Positions 38,962 through 47,730 of a stretch of 47,730 nt of DNA are shown piece by piece. The position numbers and the translations under genes are program-made. Position 1 is the stretch's first letter. The number at the start of each line of letters is the position of its first letter. Origin of the DNA: Priapulus caudatus (Eukaryota > Priapulida > Priapulimorpha > Priapulimorphida > Priapulidae); assembly GCF_000485595.1 (NCBI RefSeq), contig NW_014577705.1, forward strand, positions 27,751 through 75,480, given 5' to 3'. The notes below the pieces were generated by a model. The model was not told the DNA's origin and did not search any database. It saw only the letters and a list, made by a program, of their open reading frames with translations.

Positions 38962-39397
38962 GTATCTACTGCCTGCCAGGGTTGCAAATATACATCAACT
39001 ATGACTACTACATCTACAAATACCGAGGGACAGCTTCAATGGTCTTTTCTGTAACAAGGTCTGGTTTCGATCCATGCATTAAAGCTGTGTGATTCATTGG
39101 ATACAAGTATCTTTTGTTATGTGTGTAGTACTAATACATGTCTAAAAGAATTTAAAATTGCAGTGGTAATATATGGAAACAGTTGCTTTACATACCTTAT
39201 GAGTTATCCAATGTCATTGGTAAAATAATTTCCTATTAAAAACTCCAATACCATGATTATTAATTAGGCTAAGATATGAACTTTCATACATAAGTCTACA
39301 TAAAAATAGTGCATTTGCTACAGATAGAATATGGGTTACATTTTACTCCGCTACATTATTAGTGCTCAGTTATTGAATTCTTTTGGGTATTTGGTAT

Positions 39398-39410
39398 AAT
39401 AAAGAATAAA
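39398..39410 (+). promoter_or_regulatory. RPS21 poly(A) signals
   Basis: Two AATAAA hexamers (39398-39403 and 39405-39410) about 440 bases after the RPS21 stop. Confidence 0.5.
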
Positions 39411-39942
39411 ACAAGCGTGAGCAGTGTGATTTGAAATGGCGATCAACGATTCTGGTTAACACACTATATAAGTGATGTAAGGGTCACGATTATCAACAAT
39501 GCATATGGCTGCCTCTGATTTGGTGGTAAAGCAACTAATAAGTCGTGTAATTGGCCACTGCATTTGTCAATGCACTCCACTCGATTATATATATGAATAT
39601 CTGTGAAAGCTTTTACACATCTATAATCACATGGACATCATCATTGGAGAAGCTCAGATATAAGGCATATATGCTTACATAGCAGTGATCTATGATCTAG
39701 ATATGATCAATTTGTGAACAGACCATGCAGACTTAGCATGTTGTCTTGGGGTTTGTAAAAGCATGTTGGTTTACTGGTGCATGGTTGTGGGGTTTGAACT
39801 ACTACGATTACATGTGAAAGCAGTACTCTAGATCTTTCTATGCACACGACGTGGCAGTGCGTAATTAACACTGATTGTACACTAACGCTCTCGACGATCG
39901 GTCATGGTGATGTCCTAATGTGTTGTCACACCCCCGTGTCCC

Positions 39943-41444
39943 CTAGAAGAGATTGGCGGAGACGTCGATGACGATGTATGCGAGATGGACGGAGAGCACA
40001 TTGCCGAAGGGACTTCTTACAGTCATCTGAAGGTGCACTGTGTCCGAGTAGGGGCCCTGTATCGGCCTCAGCAGTCTCAGGCCGCCTGTTTCAATAATTG
40101 CGGCTTCAGTACGCGACTTAACTCGTTGCTGTCAAGTTTATAGACGTAGATCAAGAACAGCACAGTAAGGCTACTAGGTGCAAACATTAACCTGACAGAA
40201 ACGTGTTTTAACCGTTGCCATTACTCGTTTATAATGAGAATGTGATCGTTTACACTAATTAGTGTTGCATAAAATTATTTAATTTTGAGATAAGTTGAAA
40301 ATAAACCTAAAATACATGCGTATTTATCAATAATACATTACCAGTGTGTCCCGATTGACGTACATCAAACAGGTCTGATTGGTCAGCAATCAAGATCTCA
40401 TATGTAACCTGTACCGCCTGCATCCCAGACCTGCAAAATACATGAAGTAGGCCATATATATTCTACATTATGGGTTACTTCTAGTACAATCAAACCTGTG
40501 AATGTGGTGAACGGATACCTATACACTGAGTGACAGTTATACAGTGAAACCACGTCTATAGAACAGATACCATCTATAAAGGCCACTTGGTTTCCTTTAA
40601 ATGACCTTTTAATATGCACAGTTTAGACTATAATGTGTACATTGCCAAAGTTTTACTGGAATATTTAGTGAAGATGAGACCTGCAATCTAATAGTATATG
40701 GTACTTGGAAGACGAGTGATTGCCGTCGATCAACAGATCTCAGGGGCGTAGCCAGGATTTTCAAAGTTGTAGGCACGACTATCTGAGCGGACCGCCACCA
40801 TCGGTTTGCGCGGAGCGCACAAGAAAATTTTTGGTTTTACAAACCCCCAGATGGCCGGAAACGGCCCTTCCCGAGTGTTCATTCTGGTTCCCTGGCCTCT
40901 TGCTAACTTGAGACACCTCATTCAATATCACTTTTAAACCCAAAAAACAAACGAGTTAAAATAGTGTTACGAACGAGTTAAAATGTTAAAAAACTGACAA
41001 GATCGGATCCTAGTCTTTTTCGGCGGGTAGAGTGTTGAATGAAACGGCACGCGATAGAAATGACAGCCTAGATGACAGAAGAATAGGTCACCTAATTTAG
41101 CCATATTCTTGCTACGTTCATTTCAATAGTTTTTCCTGTCCTAGACTCTTAAACTCGTCCAGCAAGCTTATGGATTTGAATTATGGGTGTTTTAAAAAAA
41201 AAGATAACTTGGCCAAAAAAAGTGTAGGCCCGGGCCTACAGTGGCTACATACTGGCTACGCCCCTGGATCTAGACCCACCAATACCTGACGAGTGCCTGC
41301 ATGTTGGTGATGACGATGGGCGCCGGTAGCACGGCGATGCTGGGCAGATGGATCCACTGGTACGTGATGGTGTGCGTGAGATTGCCCGAGCAGGCCGTGT
41401 CGCGTACCTCGCACGTCTTATGACACAGGTAGCCGTCATCCACC
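39943..41444 (-). CDS. FBLN1: Fibulin-1-like gene, alternative C-terminal module type D (three exons)
   Basis: Exons 41444-41286, 40430-40342 and 40085-39943, with phase-2, phase-2 and phase-1 starts, code the alternative end ending in TAG. The first reads DDGYLCHKTCEVRDTAC, then LTHTITYQWIHLPSI and NMQALVR. It parallels the fibulin-1D segment with CIKSC, HTISHTVISLP and FLRA. The second (SGMQAVQVTYEILIA...FDVRQ) parallels the 1D part with NIIFDIT and FDIIKR. The third (GLRLLRPIQGP...LAYIVIDVSANLF) parallels 1D's VRQVRPIVGPF and its VRIFVSEYWF end. It joins the shared EGF exon at 44718 in phase 2, skipping the C-type exon. NLT in exon 1 is a possible N-glycosylation site. A transposon (40741-41266) lies 20 bp after the first donor. 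Confidence 0.88.
40741..41266. mobile_element. CAGGGGCG-ended element with 5-bp target duplication
   Basis: 526 bp with 15-bp terminal inverted repeats (CAGGGGCGTAGCCAG at the left, CTGGCTACGCCCCTG at the right) and exact flanking gatct at 40736-40740 and 41267-41271. No transposase frame is seen. It lies in the fibulin D-type intron, close to a splice donor. Confidence 0.88.
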
Positions 41445-42735
41445 CTGCAACACGGATGACGTAACGTGGTGACGTGTACATGCAAATAGCTCATATATAT
41501 GTTATACCTCAGGGTTGTGGTGTCTTGTGGGGGGGGGTGTAAGGGCGGGCAGCTTCCCCCTAGATTCTAGAGGAAACTAAAATAAGAGCCTAGTAAATAA
41601 ATCTAAACTAAGTAAGTCGTCGTGTTTTTATTCGTGTTTTACCTCGTCGCACACAATCAACCACTGCCCACACTTATGTACGCTTACTGGGAGCTGCGCC
41701 CCTACCTCGTCATTATTCAGGTGAGTGTCAATGTGTTTTCTCTCCCCCACGTATGACTTTGATCATGTTACGGGACTATACCTCTCATTATCGGCTGTAA
41801 TTGTGGAATAGTTGGGTCAATGAATGTCGTGCTAGTATGGTATTAGCTGATCGGCTTCCATTGCGGACTGAAGGGTTGCACGGTTGGAGCTAGTCACTAA
41901 TTTGTTGAGTTCCAGCAAAGAAACTATTAGCTAGTATACATGCACGGCTACGAATAAATGGTATAGAAGCATTGATCCCTAATAGTTTATTGCTCGCTTT
42001 TACAGACCTCAGTAAGATCGAAGTGTGATTATGGCAGTTTAAAAAACTGATTTCCCTGTGCGTACACATTTCTTCATGGATGCGCGCATGTGTTCACTGT
42101 GTCTTATTATCAAGCATATACGTACTTACAAGAAATTTGCGCGTATATCTTTTGTTGTGAGGTAATTTGATTAGATATTTAATTAAACGGGTAGCATATT
42201 CAAAATCAATTATAACATTTTATTTATATAAGATGCGGTCATTATCTAAATACAGCAGCTAAGAAAAAAACGACGCGCATATAACTACATTCGGATTCAT
42301 TTTAGTTGTGAATTTGTCATCGCAGACACATGATGGTTAATCATGATGCTAACAGTAAAATATTGATTTTGGAATGGAATGTGATAGAAACACTAAACGA
42401 TTGAAAGTAATTTCAATGGTAAAAAGTAATATTTTGGCGCGAGCAAGCCACATATTCGTAACACGATAGAAAGCGAAAAAGTTTGTGCGCACGTGTATGA
42501 GTGAGTAGGACTTAGGACGTGATTACAGTATGCAGATCTACATGTAACTGCATGTGGGTGTTTATATGTATATTAAAACATTTAATTGGCACCCGTTTAG
42601 ATTACAACACGTGCTAGATCTTATCAGAGTTTTTAGAAGACAACTGTGATGTCATTTCTCTACATATATTGAAAATATCATATATATATATATATATAAT
42701 TATATTTGCGGAATTCCTAGATGCATATACATCAC

Positions 42736-42882
42736 CAGTGGCGGATCCAGAAATCTAAGGGGGCGCGTCCCCCTTAGAATTTGCAGGGCAAGGGTATTTT
42801 AGCCTTTGTACATCCTCCCCCTTTGAGCTCGCATGATTCGCCCCCCCCTAGAATTCTGATTTTACTTCTGGATACGCCACTG
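42736..42882. mobile_element. CAGTGGCG-ended element with 5-bp target duplication
   Basis: 147 bp with inverted termini CAGTGGCGGATCCAGAA and TTCTGGATACGCCACTG, and the exact flanking repeat atcac at 42731-42735 and 42883-42887. Non-coding. Confidence 0.85.
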
Positions 42883-43332
42883 ATCACATTGTCGGCATAC
42901 AGATCTGTTCCCGCCTTCACATGTTGGATGCTATTATAGTGCTATTATATTGTTAGTTTGAAAGATAGAGCATCACCGATCTTCTAGATAGTTTGCAGTG
43001 ATATAATAAGACGTAAGACGTGTTTTTATAATGCACTTCTGTTTATATCTCTTGGCGTTCATTCGACTACGCTTCTCTGTGATATACATTAACATCGCGT
43101 CCCAGCAATCGGCCCGCCCCCACCCCACCCACTTCTCTCGCTCCCCAGCGCTCACTATGTCTCTGACGCTAACTCGTTAAATTCCGCACGCTGCGCCGCA
43201 TGTAGCAATACAAACTACAGGGTTATGAAAATCTACGATTCAACCCTTGCGATTGAACTCAAACGGTCGCGTGTCTTCTCTGGCGAGATTGATAGCACCA
43301 TGGCTATCTATACATGCATCATAGGATTGGTG

Positions 43333-43338
43333 TTTATT
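43333..43338 (-). promoter_or_regulatory. Poly(A) signal for the fibulin C-type transcript
   Basis: AATAAA on the minus strand about 75 bases downstream of the C-type stop codon. Confidence 0.5.
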
Positions 43339-43413
43339 GGTACCAATGCCCGGACCGTTTTAGCCAATGGCGACCGCGCTCGGACGTCCCCGGTGGCGCC
43401 ATCTGTCAGCAGT

Positions 43414-43819
43414 CTAGAAGTCGTGCGGACTGACGTAGATGTAGATCTTTGCCACGGCTACGCCGGCGTACTGTCCGTTTGAGAATATCTTCATCTTGAG
43501 GCTGAGCTCGACCTCCTGCGGGCCCTTGAGTGGCTCCATGAGCGCTATGATCGCCTGGTTGGCGCCGACGCGCTTCAACCGGAAGCTTTCCTGCGTCGCG
43601 GCGACTATGCTCTGCGGCACGCGCGCGTTCACCATCTCCATCTCAAAGCGCAGCGTCGTCGTCGACCAGAGGGCGCCACGCATCGTGAAGAAGTCGAGGC
43701 CGCCGGGCCGGATGTGCATGTTCGACTGGAAGGCCAGGTGATTATAGCTGACGGCGAGCGGCCGGTTGATGCACGCCTGATCTCCCTGCTGGCAGACGAC
43801 CGACTCTCGCGTGCAGCGA
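43414..43819 (-). CDS. FBLN1: Fibulin-1-like gene, alternative C-terminal module type C (single exon)
   Basis: One terminal exon of 406 bases starting in phase 2 and ending in TAG. It reads RCTRESVVCQQGDQAC, then RPLAVSYNHLAFQSNM, and ends AVAKIYIYVSPHDF. This matches the fibulin-1C tail, with its CxxxPC...C, LPLRITYYHLSFPTN and FVAKLFIFVS pattern. It is the immunoglobulin-like fibulin-type C-terminal module of a secreted matrix protein. The acceptor (cttcccgcag) is good, and a poly(A) hexamer lies at 43333-43338. It shares the phase-2 acceptor with the D-type exon at 41444, so the two ends are alternatives after the same EGF exon. Confidence 0.92.
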
Positions 43820-44717
43820 CTGCGGGAAGAGGAAAACCAAGAAATCTGCATGCGAGCGAAACCGACTGCTAAATATAGTCGATACGGTATAATAGTCAAG
43901 TGGTGGAGACGATTTTAACAATCGTACGAGTGTACAACGTCGGAAAGAATTTGTCGCTTTTGATAAAAACAATTATTATGAAAATTTATTTGAATGGAGG
44001 GTATCCGAAAGTAAAGAGTTAGCAATGCAAATTTCTTATTTCCTACTTCTCCAGAAAGCGAGCAATATCTGGCCTAAATACGATCTATGTGTATACAGAT
44101 ACACTGCAAATTTTACATGTGTTTTCGCCGTACATCGGTAAAGGTGACCACCGTGTATATACTGGTATATCTGCATGCTGTGAAGTCCGGGCTGGAATTC
44201 GCAGAGGAACCCCAAACACCTCTGCTGCAAGCCTTAACAACAGCAAGGCCCCTAATATCTAACGTAGCTTCCACCAGGCATGAGATCTATTCCCGGGAAT
44301 CGCGTATAATTATTCACTTATTTTCGACCAAAACGGCTAACTTGGATAGAAAAAAAACCAACAGACGCTTCTGTCAGGTCAACCAGGCAGTGGCTAAAGT
44401 GTAAGTGCAGCGTAGCTGGGGGTGGGTTAACACACTAACTATATAGCAGGGGTTAAAGCCGTGGCTGTGTGGCACACACAAAAAAGTAAAACTGGAAAGT
44501 AGCTAGTAGTTGTCAATATTTTGTTCGATATTGGCACTAAAAGATAAAAGAATGCTTTCAGGTACATTGTGAGTACAAAGCAATTGACGGTAATTAGCTT
44601 CTGTAATTAACCCTTCGTGTAATCAGGAGGCCCTCACTGGCTATTTTCTCGGCGGGGACGCCCTCGCCTAATGAACCATAGCGCTGACTGCGCTGCTTCA
44701 ATAGCCTAAGAACTTAC

Positions 44718-47514
44718 TTATTCTGGTCGGGATCTTTGACGTAGTTCTGCGGACAAGTGATGGTTATACATTTCTTGTCTCCCCTGGTGTTCAGGCAGAG
44801 TTCGTCCAGCTGGCATGGGTTCGTCTCGCATTCGTCGTTATCTGAAACGGCGGAGGAATCAAAGAAGCAAGAAGTAAACTATCATCAAGGACCGCGTACA
44901 CTTGTATAGGTATTGATGTAACTATATCTCACTTGAACTATACTATATTGTTCTATATATTCTATACACTGTACCTCACAATTATATTGTACACTTAACA
45001 TCCCGTGGGATTTACGCACATTTGCTGACGTACACCATTGGCGTGCGCACGTTTAGTTACACTGACGTATATAATCGCTTCTCACTCACTCTGACATAAA
45101 CAATAAAACCTATGCTAGTGTAAACCGCTATAGAACGAATACCCGTCTATAAAGCACAAATTTCGTGCCTCCACCGAGTGTGTGGCAGATAGACGGACAG
45201 CTACATGACTATAAGGCCCACTTTAGTGATTTATTTTGAGTGGCCGTACAGTGTTGACCCGTGGTCACTCACCTTGGCACGTGCGCCCGTCAGTGCTTAG
45301 TGTGTAGCCTTGCGGGCAGGTGCACGCGTAGGAGCCGGGTGTGTTCTCACAGTAGCCTATGCACAAACTGCCTCGGCCTGACCACAGTGAGCACTCGTCG
45401 ATGTCGCGACATGTTCGCTTGTCCTCGGCCAGCTGTCGGTAATAATAATTATCTCTTTTTCGTTATTTTAATTACTTTCCAATGTTTTTTTTTCATTTTT
45501 AAACCATATTAATTATTTTTTATTAATTATTCTATCTATTATTTGGTTTATTTAAACAAGAGATTAATATCTGGTTCGTGTGCAGGCGATTTAACACGGG
45601 TCCCGTGAACTATTTTTACATAAGGCTATAACCTTTTCCCACTGATTCGGATATGCTGTGAATACCTGGTAGCCACTATCACAGTGACACTGGTAGGATC
45701 CCCACGTGTTGAGACACTGCTGATGGCAGATAGTCGTTGACTCCTCGCATTCATTGATATCTGTATTGAAAATTAATTTTGCGTCGATAAATAGTAAATA
45801 AATCAGTCTATGAATCCTGAAATCCCAGTCAGTCCCGAATGTGAAAACTGATTTCCACTATGTAACCTATAGAGAAATCTATAAAAAAAAATGGCCAGCC
45901 AACCCTGCCCAAAGGTTATCAGCTTAGGAGTGGGGGAACAGGCTTCTATTTCTAACACTGTAATCAGTATTTCAATATTCCATCAATCAACCAATCAAAT
46001 AATCAATCAATCTATCATTCAATCATTCAATTCATATTAGGAAGATAATCATGGCTAGAGTCAATCACGCCTCACTGGTGAAAATGCGTTTTCTGATGAA
46101 GAACTAAGCTATCTGTGAGGACGTGCAAGGATAACGACAATACTTGGCGACGAAATACCGCAAAGGCGACAATTTGACATGCACGTGTGAAAAACGCGTG
46201 TAAACTAGTCTATAGCTTTACAGACCTAGCAATAATATACGCGAAGTCGCGGTTAACTTGCTCATAAGGGTAGGTCGATTTCCAACGGCCACGGGTACGG
46301 GAGATTGCGTTGCTCTGACACATTCCTTATATTTTCATTCTATGACCAGTCCAGTCATACAATTCCTTATACCATCTTTCGTGATTACCTCTTTCTACAG
46401 TTCTGCTTCATGCTGAATTCTTACACATAACCCGTTATCTTGTAGCAACACCACCCTATACCTCTGCATATCTTTCCAGTTTCGTCGGCACGGAATCCGT
46501 CGTGGCATTCACATGTGTAGGATCCAGGCGTGTTGATGCAGTCCGCGGTGCGAGAGCAGATATAGGAGCCATAGCGCTCACACTCATTGATGTCTGCGTT
46601 AAAAAACGGATGCATGGTTCATGCTAACATGGTTCCACACGTACACGCACGCGCGCACGCTCGTATGAACGCACGCACGTACGTACACACACGCGCACGC
46701 TCGACCGGACGCACGCACGTACGTACACACACGCGCACGCTCGTACGAACGCACGCACGTACGTACACACACGCGCACGCTCGTACGAACGTACGCACGT
46801 ACGTACACATACGCGCACGCTCGTACGAACGCACGCACGTGCGTACACACACGCGCACGCTCGTACGAACGCACGCACGTACGTACACACACGCGCACGC
46901 TCGTACGAACGCACGCACGCACGTACGTACACACACGCGCACGCTCGACCAGACGCATGCACAGAAGATCGAGACTAGGATTGACTATCAAAGACAGATT
47001 CCCATGTAGCGTATGATTACCAGCAGTACTAGGAAATCATCAAGTCGGAACAAAAAATATTCCTGAACGCATACATCAAGACTCTAACGAATAAAATATG
47101 CTCCTCATAAAAAATAATACGCTAGATAGGCTTTATGCTGGATGCCAATATATACAATGTCTGTGGAGAGATTCGATACTTCCATGCGGAATTTAAATGT
47201 CACTACTACAAAGAGTAAGATAATTATAATAATAAGAATTATACTAGGGACGATAAGAGGATAAGGGACATTAAGAACATAATGTAAAATCATGATGAAC
47301 ATTTTTTATAATTCGCTTCTGTCACTACACCGAATAACATATAACCAGCAGTCGACAGGGCGTGCATGAGGAGTAGGGATAGTACCTTCGCATATCTTGA
47401 TGATGCCGTTGTAGATGTAGCCCGTCTCGCACTGGCAGGTGTAGCCTCCGGGTCGATTCCGACAGATCTGCCCGCCGCGACACTCGTGGGTCCCTGTTGT
47501 ACACTCGTCCAAGT
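44718..47514 (-). CDS. FBLN1: Fibulin-1-like gene, shared calcium-binding EGF modules (5' end outside window)
   Basis: Extracellular-matrix glycoprotein gene, partial at its 5' side. Exons: 47514-47386, 46593-46462, 45760-45666, 45432-45273 and 44841-44718, all GT-AG with matching phases. They code five consecutive calcium-binding EGF modules starting DLDEC, DINEC, DINEC, DIDEC and DNDEC. The first four hold the six-cysteine pattern and a C-x-N-x(4)-G/Y-x-C calcium-binding core such as [12 protein letters not shown]. The third module is split by an intron between GYQ and LAEDKRTC. The last is degenerate after its fourth cysteine ([12 protein letters not shown]), as in the last module of vertebrate fibulin-1. 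Order and spacing match the C-terminal EGF run of fibulin-1. The last exon ends in phase 2 at a strong donor (AA|gtaagt) that can join either C-terminal module. Confidence 0.93.
46628..46947. repeat. 40-bp minisatellite, 8 copies, in a fibulin intron
   Basis: Unit of 40 bp made of ACGCGCACGCTCGTACGAAC and GCACGCACGTACGTACACAC. The arginine/valine/cysteine and threonine/histidine-rich frames on both strands are repeat shadows. Confidence 0.95.
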
Positions 47515-47636
47515 CTGCCAAGTAGTCAAGATGAATGAGCGCTGAGTGAAGTATGTACCGCAGATTTTTAAGTTTCTATCGTGTGTTATATATATGATGG
47601 AGGTTGAGATTACGTGTGCGTACGCAAGTGTAGGTA

Positions 47637-47637
<1 letters not shown>

Positions 47638-47730
<93 letters not shown>
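47638..47730. repeat. (GT)n microsatellite at the window edge
   Basis: GC, then GT dinucleotides for about 70 bases, then TGCG units to the end of the window. Confidence 0.95.

Larger units (their letters stand above)
41445..43413. other. Fibulin intron and C-type 3'UTR
   Basis: No other exon recognised. TTTATT at 43333-43338 is AATAAA on the gene strand, about 75 bases after the C-type stop, as expected if that exon is terminal. The remainder is AT-rich and contains one short transposon. Confidence 0.5.

Noticed and set aside
46587-47009. Arg/Val/Cys and Thr/His-rich frames on both strands
   Set aside because: Translations of the 40-bp minisatellite in a fibulin intron; several frames are open on both strands.

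Overview
This is a eukaryotic, metazoan nuclear window with AT-rich, repeat-laden intergenic DNA and GT-AG introns of roughly 0.1 to 6 kb. Fibulin is an animal extracellular-matrix protein. The intron structure, the density of short DNA transposons and a short CCCTAA (TTAGGG-type) interstitial tract suit an invertebrate, possibly an early-branching marine animal. I cannot name the species.

I rebuilt four genes exon by exon, and splice phases agree at every junction. (1) TFB1M, + strand, 12217-14951: six exons and a complete 324-aa mitochondrial 12S rRNA dimethyladenosine transferase. (2) Inositol hexakisphosphate kinase (IP6K), - strand, 27989 to 19124: six exons, with the first coding exon not found. 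(3) RPS21, + strand, 34014-38961: five coding exons, 84 aa, with a pyrimidine-rich 5'TOP-like start upstream and two H/ACA snoRNA-like sequences in introns 3 and 4. (4) A fibulin-1-like gene, - strand, entering from the right edge (47514 to 39943). It has five calcium-binding EGF modules followed by two alternative C-terminal modules, one in a single exon (1C-like) and one in three exons (1D-like).

Layout: 1-12.2 kb has no recognisable gene and holds G-poor, C-rich and (CT)n tracts and a terminal-inverted-repeat (TIR) element. 12.2-15 kb is TFB1M. 15-19.1 kb is intergenic, with a tandem repeat and a CAGGG-ended transposon. 19.1-28 kb is IP6K, whose introns hold several satellites, including a degenerate one at 23.7-25.6 kb that looks like uncorrected long-read sequence. 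28-33.8 kb is transposon-rich, with two elements that have long TIRs and about 9-bp target duplications. 33.8-39 kb is RPS21, with a 330-bp-arm foldback in intron 1. 39.9-47.5 kb is the fibulin gene. RPS21 and fibulin converge tail to tail, about 1 kb apart. IP6K and RPS21 diverge.

The genes are unrelated housekeeping and matrix genes, not an operon or a dedicated system. The most notable points are the fibulin 1C/1D alternative ends, the paired intronic snoRNA candidates, a set of short CAG...CTG-ended elements with 5-6-bp target duplications, and a minisatellite that has multiplied a 5' splice site of IP6K.
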